Of a stretch of DNA of 64,000 nt, positions 1-13,274 are shown one piece after another. The notes beneath the pieces were generated by a model. It did not search any database. It was given only the letters and a program-made list of their open reading frames with translations, and was not told where the DNA came from. The DNA comes from Balamuthia mandrillaris (Eukaryota; Discosea; Longamoebia; Balamuthiidae): positions 20,405 through 84,404 of the forward strand of contig JAVKOQ010000227.1 in the NCBI GenBank assembly GCA_031835245.1, read 5' to 3'. The position numbers and the translations under genes are program-made. Numbering within the stretch: position 1 is the first letter of the stretch; the number at the start of each line of letters is the position of its first letter.

Positions 1-211
1 GAAAATAAAGAAAGAAACAAACAAAATGAATAAAAAAAAACCAAGCAAATGAAACCATACATCAGTAATAAAGAAGGAAAGTTTTTCAATGCCAAGAGAG
101 AAATTTACAGGAAATCACAAGAAGTTAACATGGACTAGGTATTGACATAAAGAAAAAATGCAACACTAAGACAAATGTACAATTTTGATTTATAAAAAAT
201 ATATATTTAAA

Positions 212-1598
212 TCAAAAGTTTATAGATAACTCATAATTATGCTGTACATAATAAATAGGAATGTAGTTATCTCCTTCACTATTAATAAAGGGCTTATATT
301 GTAAAGGACAAATCCAATATAATAAGTTAGAGCCCAGGAGTTCTTTGATATTATATTTTACACCTTGATCAAAGTTACAATCTTGGTTTTGTCCCTGCAA
401 ATAAAATAATTATAAGATTTGGTGGAAGTGAAAAAGTCAAATACGTACCTTACAACAATGATGTTCTATGTGTGTTCTATTGTGAAGAATTAAGCGCACA
501 TGAAAGAAAAACATAGAACCCAGAGTAAATGACTGAACCAAAGCACCGATACTACTCAAGCAAAATAAAATTAAATGGGTAATTTCCTTGGCGTTGTGGT
601 GTTGTAACAGTTGAATACTAAATGGTAAGAGCCCAATGCGGGCAGTAAGGAAACATAAGGTTGCAATACAGCCAAAAAAGCCAAGACAAAGAGCTTGGAA
701 AAAGAATTTGTGATTATAGAATCCTACACAGTTGTTTATCCAAAAGCTGGTGAAAGTCATTAGTTGCTTGGAAGAGGAACCTTTTGATACACAAACTTAC
801 CAATGGTGGTCCATTTTTAATGTACACCGATTGCATCGTCTGTGGCAGGTAAAGCATGGAAGTTAGAGCTTTGAGAGTAGGTGAACTCTGTACAGTGTGA
901 TACATACTTGCAGTGATGTGTCCTAACGGGCTTATAAACCCTACATATGCTGCAATAAGGCCATTCTGTTTCTGCTTCCACACGTTCACAATCAGGCGGT
1001 TCTCTGACCTCCACTGGTTCCGTGGTTTCTGCATTGGCAACATGTTCGTATTGATTGTGGAGCAAGGGTTGAGCTTCGCAGGCCTCCAGTTCACTTTCAC
1101 TGTATGTGTTTGGTCCGTCCTTTTGCATGAAGCCTGTCACCATCTGTGCGGGTGCTGCTGGTTCTGCCTTTGAGATCGTGGCAGGAGGAAGGGCAGAAGG
1201 AGGCGGTTCGTCTGTCAAGTTAGTGGCGGAGCTGCCTTGTGCTTCTTTTTGGGCTTTCTTCTTGCGCTGGCTAATGTTGCTAACGAAAACATGAGGGCGG
1301 TGCTGTCGGAGGAGGGTAGAAGAGGGAGTGGCCATTTAGTTTTTCTCTCTGCCAACGGGAGTACAAAGCAGCGTACGGTTAATCAAACCTTCCACTTGGG
1401 CGAAGGGTGACCAGGCTTCGTGAAAACGGCCCGTAGATAACAGGATAGGAACCACAAGACGTAGACGCCCACCAAGCAAAAGGCGGTAATGCTGCCGGGG
1501 CTCCTTGTGCCCCACATCGGGATTATGCACACTCCCACCACTGTGTAGACGTACAGCGTGCCCAAAAGAAAGGCTGCGGCTACGTGCTGTCGCCCCAT
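212..1598 (-). CDS. DHHC-type protein S-acyltransferase
   Basis: Membrane palmitoyltransferase that would transfer palmitate to substrate cysteines, typically at Golgi, endosome or plasma membrane. Five exons: 1598-1389, 1302-908, 839-801, 746-449, 394-212; 374 aa, frame-consistent. Two N-terminal hydrophobic segments (about residues 4-24 and 34-54) are followed by a Ser/Pro/Glu-rich cytosolic loop. The Cys-rich domain starts with CSIC at about 187 and contains the DHHC catalytic motif at 212-215. Two more membrane segments follow, and the tail is short. The catalytic motif is split by an intron inside the final Cys codon. Oddity: the residue after DHHC is Phe (DHHCFWINNC) where the family nearly always has Pro. 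Exon 1 ends at an unusual GTTTGA donor. The start is the first ATG before the first membrane segment. Family assignment is firm; substrate unknown. Confidence 0.9.
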
Positions 1599-1743
1599 TT
1601 TGGCGCACTCACTAACTCTTCTCCTTCTCTTGTTCCTTTTTTTCCTTTCCTTCCGTTGGTACCTGCAGTGACTTTCTCGCTTAAATTTCGGTGTGAAATG
1701 AGAGAGTCTCTTGCTGCTTCTCTCTCTTTCAAGCTCTCTCTTG

Positions 1744-1764
1744 CTCTCTCTCTCTCTCTCTCCC
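1744..1764. repeat. (CT)n microsatellite
   Basis: Short CT run upstream of the DHHC gene. On the sense strand of that gene it reads GA, one of only two clear exceptions to the intronic pyrimidine-sense rule in this window. Confidence 0.8.
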
Positions 1765-1945
1765 TCCCAAACAAATATGTTGTTAACACGTCTTTTTTTA
1801 CTACTGCTTAGCATGAGCAGCCACAACGAGAGAGTTGAGGTGCACATGGGAGAGAAGGGAAGAGAAGGGAAAATGAACGGACGGATCATGGAAGCATGCC
1901 GACAATACAAAAAAAAAAAGAAAGAAAGAAAGGAGGAGGAGGAGG

Positions 1946-3017
1946 CTAGCTCATTTCTCGGTCCACCTGACTAACGGACTTACGCAGAGGCTGGAACACC
2001 GTCTTCAGCTCGGGAACAAGGCCAAGAAGCAGCCCAGCGTTTGTGTTTTCCTCCCCAAGCATGGTGATGACGAGCGGAGCAAGGTTCAGTTGAAACACGA
2101 GAAGGTCTGAATAGAAGCTCAATAGCGTAGTGTTCTTTCCCATTTTGAGCTTGCCAGCCTTTTTAGTTGATCCACAAACAACCCACATCAGCCTAAGCAT
2201 ACATGATGGAGTAGACGAGTCGAAGGAAGAGAGCGGAAGCAGAGGAGAGAAGGAGAGGAATGAAGAATGGAGAGCAGAGAGCAGAGAGCAGAGAGCAGAG
2301 AGCAGAGAGCAGAGAGCAGAGAGCAGAGAGCAGAGAGCAGAGAGCAGAGAGCAGAGAGCAGAGAGCAGAGCAGAGAGCAGAGAGCAGAGAGCAGAGAGCA
2401 GAGAGCAGAGAGCAGAGAGCAGAGAGCAGAGAGCAGAGAGCAGAGAGCAGAGAGCAGAGCGCAGAGAGCAGAACGCAGAGAGCAGAGAAAGGCAGAGAGA
2501 GACGAAACGACAGAGAATGAGAGACTCCAGAAGAGCGAAAACGACAGTACCTGTTCAGTGGCAACGGAGAAGGTAGCAGCCAAGGCGCTTCCTGTCTTCT
2601 CGCGTTCTTCTGTTCGTGAAGCTGTTACCACAAGATGTGTTATGGAAGAGGAGAAAAAAAAAGGGCAAGTTAGGCGAGCCGAAAGGGGTTGAAGCACACA
2701 ATAACGGATAATGGCGACACACTCCACACGCAAAAGCACGTACCAGAGATAAGGGGCACGCCGTAGGTGTCCGTCACCAAGATGGCTTCCAAGCCTCCTA
2801 TCCTGGAGAGGAAACGTTTGTTTGTCACCTGCCCACAAAAGTTTTACACAATGAACACATACCTCTCTAGCAGCTTGTCGCAAAAGCTTTGCAGGTCCTC
2901 TCCACTCTGTATTTTTTTAAAAAACAAACAAAAGAAAATAATCATCCGCAAAACACATTAGAAAAGTATCAAATACTCAAAAAGCCTTCCAGCTGTTATG
3001 CAAACCTCACGCATCAT
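1946..3017 (-). CDS. LAMTOR3: Ragulator subunit LAMTOR3 (MP1) homologue
   Basis: Roadblock-fold scaffold subunit of the Ragulator complex, which anchors Rag GTPases and mTORC1, and MAPK signalling, on late endosomes/lysosomes. Five exons: 3017-3006, 2906-2863, 2802-2744, 2621-2551, 2158-1946; 132 aa against 124 in human. The core matches the family throughout: ILVTDTYGVPLI near the N-terminus, ALAATFSVATEQ in the middle, then KNTTLLSFYSDLLVFQLN and a C-terminal LVPELKTVFQPLR helix. The first exon is only 12 bp (Met-Met-Arg-Glu) and relies on a GTTTGC donor, so the exact start is the least certain part. Intron 4 (2550-2159) is swollen by a heptanucleotide minisatellite. The last acceptor is an AAAAAG site rather than CAG. 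Confidence 0.88.
2269..2490. repeat. AGAGAGC heptanucleotide minisatellite
   Basis: About thirty near-perfect tandem copies of a 7-bp unit with a few slips, lying wholly within intron 4 of LAMTOR3. On that gene's sense strand it is pyrimidine-rich (GCTCTCT). It creates long open frames on both strands that are artefacts. The same unit recurs in short form at about 4378-4402 and 40034-40070. Confidence 0.97.
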
Positions 3018-3650
3018 TTTTGTTTTGTTTTTTGTTTCTTGGCAATGGTAAGTAAGACGGCTTAGGATGGCGAGAGGGACCACTTCAGCTGTGTGTGCTT
3101 TGGCAGAGTCTTCCTTCTCTCTTTCTTCCTGGCAAACAGAGTAACCTAATAGGATGTAATTAACTATAATAGGTACATGGCAAACAAAGAATTTTGTCAA
3201 CAAGTTGGCAACACCTCGTTATCATCATTTCTTTTCCTTAGGAAAGCAAAGCCAAAGGGTAACAAACCTGGACTGAGGAAACTATGGAAAAGATGGAAAA
3301 TAACAGCAAACAAATTGAGATGCTGTTTACAATTCTGGCAAGTTTATTCAATAAAAACAATAACAAAACGCAAAGGCATTGATATTTACCCTTTATTTCA
3401 TAGTCATAGCCTATTCTTCCTGCCTGTTGACTTGAGGAAACCTCTTGGCCTCTAACTTCTTCTTTTTTGCTTCTTTTATTCAGATGTTGTGCACATGATG
3501 ATATTAAAGTCTTTCATTTGTAATCCCAGGGACATTTGCAGTTGATGGGGCTTTGTTGTTGCTGCTGCTATTTCAAACAGATGAACAAGAAAAAAATGTG
3601 AAAGAACAGAATGTGAAAGAATGGAGGAAAAAACGAGATGCAAGGTTTCT
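3018..3650. other. Intergenic: LAMTOR3 upstream and BRCT-gene 3' flank
   Basis: No coding region seen. It must hold the LAMTOR3 promoter and the 3' UTR of the minus-strand BRCT gene. A TTTATT (AATAAA on the minus strand) near 3475 is a candidate polyadenylation signal for the latter. Confidence 0.5.
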
Positions 3651-4899
3651 CTAACTGTCAAGTGCCAAGAGGGCAGTTATCATTTGGACATTGCTCACAT
3701 TGGCACGAAGGCTGTGCTTCTTGCACAGGGCCTGTAGCTCTGCTCTCTTCTTACTCTCCAAGGTTGCTCGCTTGTACTTGCTTTTACCTGTGATTTCTGT
3801 TTTCAACTTCTTTGTGGTGCTTCTTGTTGCCTTTTGTTTGCCATTATTCCCTTGCTCTCCTCCTCTTGTACTCCATTTTCTCTTTTTGCTGCTTCTTGTA
3901 TCCACCTTCTCCTCTTCCTTTGCTTCCTCTTCCTCTTCCTCTTCCACCTCCTCTTCCTCTTCCTCTTCCACTTCCTCTTCCTCTTCCTCTTTCTCTTCCT
4001 CTTCTTCTTTTTCTTCTTGTTCAAAAATGTTGTTGCCCTTGGCGATTGCGGCATGTATGAATGCAGGGTCCACAACTTGAGGCTTCGGTCTTGCTTTCAT
4101 GGCGTCCTTGTACTTCTTGGAGCTGCGACCAGCCTTCTGGCCATGCGATGTAACGCCATCTTTACCCAGCACAATGTGGGTGGGTTTGTTGCTCTTGTTT
4201 ACTGCGGCCAGCACCAGGCCACCATGAGCCTCGATCGCTGACGCTAAGGTGTCCTTGGAACTACCCTCGAATATGCCCACAAAAATGCAACGCATTCCTG
4301 CTCAGGTTGCAACAGTCAGTAATGCATTGCGTTTGCTCTTACATGATAGAGCGAAAAGAGAGAGAGAAAGAGAGGAGGAGCAGAGAGCAGAAGAGCAGAG
4401 AGAGTGAGACTCCCTCAGAGGGGAACGAACCACGGAAGACCGGCACGGTTTGTTTCAGCAGGTCCTTGGTGACAGGAACACCAGTCAACTGCAGGATCCT
4501 CTCCCTCTCAGCCCTGGGCAGCTCCCCCCAACCTATCATCTCATGGGGTATCTGCTTCTGTTTGACAAGCACGTCCTCCTCGGTCTTCTTATGATAAAGG
4601 CAGCCGAGGTGTACCGTCTCGGTCCAGTTTCCCACTATGGGTCCATAGTACTTCACCCACTCGTCCATACAATCATCCACCACGAGGTTGGCCAAGGAGT
4701 AGAGCGAGTTAGGTTCGATATCATTGTAGCACTGCATACACTGGAAACGCTGGTGGCCGCTGGCCCAGGCGTAACTGTCGTTCTGGTAGTAGATCGAATT
4801 TTCGTAGCGAACGGGACCTCGGTGAGGCAACCGGACCTGCTCTCCGTCCGAGTTGCGCCACCATCCCGATTGCCACTGGGCCTTTGTCATGGTTGGCAT
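3651..4899 (-). CDS. PARP-type zinc finger, BRCT and SAP domain protein
   Basis: Likely nuclear DNA-damage or chromatin protein without a catalytic domain. Two exons, 4899-4431 and 4297-3651, 371 aa. The N-terminal part has a CMQC pair and a downstream HLGC spaced as in PARP-type fingers, though the loop is about ten residues longer than usual, with a Trp just before the His. The intron joins VFRG to MRCIFVGIF, the start of a BRCT domain (about 157-255) that resembles the BRCT of PARP1 and RFC1. A long Glu/Lys-rich linker follows, then a basic stretch, and the protein ends in a SAP motif (SKKRAELQALCKKHSLRANV). The intron uses a GTTCGT donor and holds a GA-rich tract (CT on the sense strand). 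Domain calls are by motif; the finger is the weakest. Confidence 0.78.
4350..4403. repeat. GA-rich microsatellite in BRCT-gene intron
   Basis: Degenerate AGAGAGC/GAGAGA run; CT-rich on the gene's sense strand. Confidence 0.75.
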
Positions 4900-5071
4900 T
4901 GGTAAACCTCTTCGGTGACGAGTGTGGAGCTTGTTTGTGTTAAAAAAAAAATAAAAAGGTTGGCTGGGGCAGTTTCTTCGGGGGATCGTACGATTCCGGC
5001 CAATTAATTAAAAAAAAGCCCGCCGATTCTACCCCTCAGGAACACTGGTTTGTACCCAATTTGAGCTATAT

Positions 5072-6961
5072 TTGTTCACAATGGACGGCATTAAACCCCA
5101 GGACGACATGCCCACCTCCAGTTTATTGCCGACAGAATTAACGGACGAAACCGTGGGGACCCCTCAGGAAAAGAAAGGAGGAGACGTAGTAGTAAGCGAA
5201 GAGAAGAGAAGCGACAACGAAGAGGAGAGCCCTAACAACAAGCCCCTCCTTGGCCGTTAACCTTTGCTTGCCGCCGCCAACCGCTTCCGCCATCCCTGAA
5301 CCAACGCACACACACGCACCACAGAGAGAGAAAGTATGGAGGTTGCTGCACGACTGGAGGTGGAAAAGGTGCGGCAGGCCTGCGACGCCGTCCCGGCCGT
5401 GTTCTTGAAGTCCATGCTGCAGGCCTCGCGGACGCTGTTCACCCAGCAGGAGATCAGCGGGTTTCGTGGCAAGAAGGAGCTGGTGGAGAAGGTGGGGGAG
5501 GAGACCCTCGGCGTGGGCCTTAAGCTTTTCATCGCGCAGCTGACGTTCAGAACGGTGGAGAAGTGGTGCGCCGCGCTGCGCATCAAACAAGTTCCGCAGA
5601 CCTTTCCCTCCCTGTTGGCGGCGGAGAAAGCGCAGGTAGACTCGAAGGAGCTGGACCACCACCGCGCGGCCAGCCCGGAACAAGTCCGGCACATGCTGTT
5701 TGAACACCTCAAAACAGAAGGGCTTAGCCGGCTCTGGGAAGAAGCCCCAACGCAGGGAGAAGAAGAAGAGGAAGAGGAGGAAAGGGAGGCAGCACCACTA
5801 GAGCTCAGCTGCGTGGAGTTGGGCATTGACGCAAAGGACAAACCTCGGGAAGAGCTTTGCCGTCAGATACAAGACGAGGTGCTGCTGCTTGGCTGGGAGG
5901 GCTTGCTCAACGCCCAGACCGTGGCATTGCTGAAGGAGTTGCACGACCATTGGGGCCTCGAAGTTGGCGACAAGGATAGAAAGCGCGATCTTGTGGAGCG
6001 GCTCGTGGTTTACGTCTTCGATCTGCCAACCTTCTACGAGTCTACCTCGGAGGCAGAACCAGCTGCAGACCACCAGACTACGACCACCGCCTTCTCCGCT
6101 ACCAACGGAAAGCACCGCCAAAAAGAAAAACAACAACGAGAAGAAGAACAAGAAGAAGAAATTGAAGATGAGGATGATGCTGAAGAGGTTATGAACGTCA
6201 TAGCCTCACCGGTTGGAGAAGAGTTGGAAGCAAAGGAGAGGGACAAGAACAACCGGCGGCGCCGCAACAACAAAGCAACCCCAAATGACAAAGACTCAGA
6301 TATGGAAGTTGAAGAGGAGAAAGAGGAAGTCACAGGCACTCCCACTCGCAGCCGCAGCAAAGCGGCATCCTACGAGACGGTGCAGGATATAACTCCCGGC
6401 CTTTCTTTGAACCAGCTGTTGCGCTTTAAGAGCGTTATCCTCAAGGAATACTGCAGCGATCATGGCCTCTCTGCTTCTGGTACCAAGCAAACCCTTAGCA
6501 GCAATATCCTTGCTAGCTGGAACCAAAGCCACCAGCCTTCCTCTTCTGCTAACACAACACCCCATAAGCGCAAGAACCGCAGCGGTACGGACCCCTTTTT
6601 TTTTTTGTATTCTTCTTTCTTCTTCTCATGGCTACCTCCTCATCACCATGACCACCTACGCTGCGGCTCTGCTTCTCCAGATGAATCCACAGAGCCCACC
6701 GCAAATGGAAGTAAAACGACAACACCCGCCAAAAGAAGAAAGACCACCAACAAAGAAGAAGGTGATGAAGAGGAGACCCCCAACAGCACGCCACGACGGA
6801 GCTCCGCCACGCCCAAACGCACAGCCAGCCGTAAGTCCACCTCCTCCCGAACCTCCGCCGCCGCCACCACCACCCCCAAGAGACTCGCCAAGAGAACGCG
6901 GTCTAGAGGGTCCAGCCTTGCTACCACCCCTTTGCGCAACGAGGCTCAGCCACAGGACTGA
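5072..6961 (+). CDS. SAP-domain protein, Lys/Glu- and Ser/Thr-rich
   Basis: Probable chromatin or DNA-binding protein. The main coding exon opens at the ATG at 5336. An upstream exon (ATG at 5072 or 5081, to 5257) can be joined in frame by a GTTAAC donor at 5258 and a CACAG acceptor ending at 5325; this first exon is plausible, not certain. A 96-bp intron at 6585-6680 (GTACGG...CCAG) interrupts the 3' part. Because its length is a multiple of three, it leaves the frame open if retained. From Met 5336: a helical N-terminal region; a SAP-like helix pair around LLKELHDHWGLEV; an acidic low-complexity linker; a clear SAP motif (LKEYCSDHGLSASGTK) at about residues 365-390; then a basic Ser/Thr/Arg-rich tail. 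No orthologue recognised. It is divergent from the BRCT-SAP gene across about 170 bp. Confidence 0.72.
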
Positions 6962-7416
6962 CCGCACAGACAGATCTCTCTTTTTTTGTAACAACAGCAT
7001 CCCCCACCCCTCTATTTATCTATCTACCTACCGAGCCATGTGTGTATGGAAAAAAGAGCACGTTAGCTTGCCTTGCATTCGTTGTTTGGCTTTTCTTCTT
7101 CTCGAGGGCCGTTCCGCTCTATAATAATAATAAATATTTTCTTTTTTTTTATTTTTATTTTATAAATATTTGAGATGGAGCAGCTCAAGAGGAGAAGCTG
7201 TGTGCAGTTGTTGCTCGCCCAAAAGAAAAAAAAATAAAACAAAAAGAGCAGAGAGAAGAGAGAGAAGGAAGACCGACCTTTCGTTGCTTGCTAGCGTTTC
7301 TCTCCCCACCGCCTCCTCTCCTCCGTATGTCTTTATCCCCTCCCTTTTCCTTCTCCTTATTTTCTCCTCTAACGCCAAGGTAAACCTTTTTTTTTTTCCA
7401 AAACATTTAGCGGCCA
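6962..7416. other. Intergenic, SAP gene 3' end
   Basis: No gene seen. An AATAAA at 7129-7134 within an ATA-repeat fits polyadenylation of the SAP gene. The rest is Y-rich leader of the next gene. A 31-nt GT...AG segment at 7380-7410 is too short to call an intron. Confidence 0.5.
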
Positions 7417-8546
7417 ATGAAGAAGGACATCGCGCTGCGTTTAGGCATCACCGCCAGCCGCCTGCCGAGCTCAGAGGCAGCAGCACGAACAGGGGGTCCC
7501 TGTCGCAGGTTGTTGTTGAGCGGAAGGCCGCTTCTTCACACACCAAACGGCACGGCGGCAGGTCCGCGTGGGCAGCCTGCCCATAAGGCCTCCTTCGGCG
7601 GCTCGCGCTCCTTCTCCTCTTTCCTGTTGTTGGCCAGACCCTCCATTTCCTCCACTGTTGCTTCCTTCTGTTCCCACCACAACCGGCCTTCGCCTCGGCA
7701 ACACAGACCCCTACGCCAGTACTCCTCCTTCACTTCAGGAGACGAGCCGCTGGGCGCGCACAACCTGCTCCCACCCAAGGAGGAGATCACGTTGGCCGAC
7801 CTCGAAAAGCTAGATATACGCGTGGCTACCATCGTGGATGCCCAGCAGGTGCCCGGAGCCGACAAACTCCTCAAACTTACGCTGGATGTTGGCGGTCTTC
7901 CTCCCTTACGCTCGCACAACGAAACAACCACCGCCGCTTCCTCTCCTTCTCCTTCCACAACGGGTCCCGCCACAGAGCCCACCCAGAGCACTGCCAGCAC
8001 CACCGCCGGCGAGCCAAGTTTGGGCTCCACTGCGCCCTCCTCTTCCCCTCACTCCACCGCTACCGACACCACCACCACACCCTCTGCCACCAGCACCGCC
8101 CAGGAGGTCCCTCCTCCCGCGAAAAGTGCAGAGCCCTCCACGCCTCCCAACCCTTCCAGAACGGAAGAGGAAGAGGACGAGGAAGATGAGGACCAAAAAA
8201 GCGAGAAGGATGTGTCTCGGTACAGGACCGTATTCGCTGGCATTAAAAAGGCCTACGACCCAAAGCAGCTTCTTGGTCTTAAGACCTTATACGTTGCCAA
8301 TCTCAAGGTACTTGTTCTTGTTTTCATGACCTTGTGCATTCTTCTCCTTATTCTGCTTTTTCTTCTTGTTCTTCTCCCTCCTGCTGTTGTTAAGCGCAAA
8401 TATTAACTTGTGTTTGTTGGCAGCCGCGAAAGATGCAGTTTGGAGTGAGCGAGGGGATGGTCCTTTGTGCAAGCGACAAAGAGGGCAAGAAGATCTATCT
8501 AACGGGTGTGGATGTAGGGGCTAAATCTGGAATGAGCGTCTCTTAA
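7417..8546 (+). CDS. EMAP II/Arc1p-type tRNA-binding protein, probably mitochondrial
   Basis: Free-standing tRNA-binding OB-fold of the EMAP II/AIMP1/MetRS C-terminal family, which non-specifically binds tRNA and helps aminoacyl-tRNA synthetases. Exons 7417-8307 and 8424-8546, 337 aa. The N-terminal 105 residues are rich in Arg, Ser and Ala, lack acidic residues, and end with RQYSS at about 100-104. That looks like a mitochondrial presequence with an R-x-Y processing site. The domain starts at ITLADLEKLDIRVATIVDA and resumes with TVFAGIKKAYDP, then NLKPRKMQFGVSEGMVLCAS after the intron. Between the two halves is an insertion of about 100 residues (roughly 162-262) of Pro/Ser/Thr then Glu/Asp, unusual inside this fold. 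No catalytic synthetase domain is present. Localisation is inferred. Confidence 0.85.
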
Positions 8547-8596
8547 CGATAATATAGGAAACAATTGCGTTCTTCACCCACTGACTATTCTCCGCC

Positions 8597-10789
<2,193 letters not shown>

Positions 10790-11005
10790 CTCCTTCTTTG
10801 CTTTAACACGAAAAAAAAAAAGAGTTTACTGTTTACAAGAAGAAACAACGAACGGCAAGAAAAGATGGCGATGCTGCTGTAGCTCTCAGAGAAGGGAGGG
10901 GGTTGGTAGGAGGCTGCTGTACAAAAGACTTTCCTTCCTCCTCTTGTTGTACGACTAATGAACAGAAAAGTAGGTGGTGCAAGGAAGAAGGTTGCAGCAA
11001 AAGCA

Positions 11006-13274
11006 TCAAACAGCCCAGATGAGCTTTTTGATGGATATCTCGGCCTCCACGTAGAGAGTGTCCTGCTTGAGAAAGCCATTATCGGCGGTTATCTTTGAAG
11101 CAAGGACAGCTTTGCGATCGCCCCATCCTTGCCCTCCTTTTATGGGGAATGTGGTCTTGAACTCTGACAAAGCAATAAGTAAGAACGCTACGGTAGACAA
11201 TAAATGGAAATAGAGGAGGGGCAAAATAGAGAGAGAAGAGCAGGAAGATGGGAGAGGAGCGAAGGTAGGCAACCTTTTTTAACATTATCGTTGGGGTCTC
11301 GATGGTTGAGAAATGTGAGGAAGTATTCAATAGTAACTGACTTGCCTTTGGGCACGTGATTCACATCGAGAAAGAGGTAAATGGAAAAGTAGCCTCGACT
11401 TTCTTCATTATCACCGTCCGTATAAAAGCCAATAAACCTGTACAGACGAGTTAGCTGAGGTGAGTTTCCTCGTTTTGTTTTCCACGACAGAATGAAAAGG
11501 AACGCATCTTACCAATTAAAATCGGCAAAAGAAAACTTGTCGCTTTGCAGGTAGCTCTTCTTCCGCACAGAGCTAAAGTTTTTGATCTTCCATATAACTT
11601 TGGTCTCTATTGTAAAGCAAGTTAGCTCTTGGTGCAAAGGATGTTTCCTGCCAAAAGATGAAGACGGAGAGAAGAAGGGAGGGTTATACCACTACTCTTG
11701 TGTGCACGCTCCAACTGTTTTATTTTTTCGTCTTTCAACTGGCGTGGGATTGATTAGCTGAAGGGGAAACGGTGTACATAAATGAAAGCAAACATACCTT
11801 CAGAATGGCCTCGAATTGGTCAGTAAGCTGTTGAGTTTTGGAATCAAAAGTTCGCTTCAACAGAGCCATGTGGTAGGCGATATCTTCGCTAAGATGTTGT
11901 TTGAGGTGCTTTCGCAACACTCGCGTCGAGCAACCTTCACTGCCAAACTCACAAGGAACCTCCTCCTCAGGACACTCTTTATTGAGATGACTGTCCAACT
12001 CTCCTCTCTTAATCTGCAGGCCACATCCCTTGCACTCTATTGGCACCAAGGGACACGCTGCCAAGTGTTCCTTTTGAGATTAGTCAGACCAACAAGCTTA
12101 TACTCCGGAAAAGAAGACAAGAATGAAAGAAGGATAAAATACGACAAGAAAGATACTAAGGAAGGAGACATACCTCAGCATGACAATGCTGCACACTTTT
12201 GGTGCAAAAGTCGCATTGGATAGGACGGAAAGGGCAGGAGGCCTCGTGCTGGTCAATGAACTTGCGGCGCTGCCTCCCACAAGAAGGATCATACTTGCAA
12301 CTAACAGCGGCAAAGCCACACTTTTGCTCGTGAGAGACACGGTTCTCCAAGGTGAGCACTTCCTGACAGCCGTCCTCGTCCTCTATCCACTCCATGAAAC
12401 TTTGGCCTTCGTCCCGCAACTTGAAGTGGTATTTACAAAAGACCTTCAGGTTGCGGATATGCTTTTCCACAAAGAGGCTCCTGGCAAGGTGCTCCTCCTC
12501 CAGGCGGCAACGACAGGTGGGGCATTCCGGGTTCTTGCTGATGGACCGCACTATGCACGACAGACAGAACAGGTGGCCGTTCCTGCATTGGCGTGGCTTG
12601 TTCAGGATTTGAAGGCATATGCCGCACTGAACATCTTTGGCAGCCTCCTGGTCCACTATCAAGTTGTCAAAGGGAAGGCTTGGCGCTGCACGCCCACCTC
12701 CACCCCCCACTGCCCCTGCTGCTGTAGAGGAGCTGCCGCAGGAAGGGCCACCACCGCCACAACTGCTACTGCTGCCACCGCCAAGTAACAACCCCGCAGC
12801 AGCCGCCACGCTCGCCATCTCCCTCCTGCTCTGCCCCGCAAAAGCGGAGGAAGAAGGTGAATAGGAGGAGTAGGGCGAGGTGGGGTCCTCCGTGGTGGTG
12901 GAGGTATGGAGAAGCTCCGCTATTTGCCTCAGGCGGTGCAGAGTGGGTCCTAAGGGGCTGCCAGAGCCTCTTGCCTCCTCCTCCCTCCGCTCTCGCGCCT
13001 GTGCGGTGGCCACCTCCAGCTCCCCTTCCTCGTCGTCCTCCAGCTGCCGCTCCAGCTCCACCTCCGCCTCTACCTGTATTTCGTGCGGCTCCACTCCCTC
13101 CCTTTTTCGTGTGTGCCAATAAAAACAGCCGCTGCCCCTCCTTTTGCCAGCCAAAGCCCCTGCTGAACTTTCCCCCGCTGCCAACTCGGTTGGTTCGCAC
13201 AATCCGAGTCCTCTTTGTTTGCGGCGGCACTCGGCTTTGTTTTGTTGTTTTGCTGTCGACATGCCATGCTCCAT
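11006..13274 (-). CDS. RING-TRAF zinc finger-MATH protein
   Basis: Likely E3 ubiquitin ligase/adaptor of the TRAF type, cytosolic. Six exons: 13274-12174, 12070-11798, 11738-11690, 11606-11513, 11437-11274, 11163-11006; 612 aa. Low-complexity N-terminus with acidic coiled-coil and Gly/Ser-rich parts; C3HC4 RING at about 217-254 (CGIC, CRNGHLFCLSC, CPTC); TRAF-type fingers from about 280 to 435. A short coiled coil follows, and then a MATH domain (about 474-612) beginning ETKVIWKIKNFSSVRKK and ending LYVEAEISIKKLIWAV. This domain order is typical of the expanded TRAF family of Dictyostelium and related amoebae. Exon 5 ends at a GTTGCC donor; exon 2 is entered by an AAAAG acceptor with a CTAAT branch site. 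Confidence 0.9.

Noticed and set aside
2269-2490. CRISPR-like array
   Set aside because: Direct 7-bp tandem units with no spacers in a eukaryotic intron.
2130-2883. Long open frames with ESREQRA or LLSALCS repeats
   Set aside because: Pure translation of the AGAGAGC minisatellite in the LAMTOR3 intron; all frames stay open because the unit lacks stops.
5138-6939. Minus-strand ORFs opposite the SAP gene at 5-7 kb
   Set aside because: Antisense shadows; the plus strand carries the SAP motif and biased codons.
7380-7410. 31-nt GT...AG intron upstream of the tRNA-binding protein
   Set aside because: Too short for normal splicing and not needed for the reading frame.
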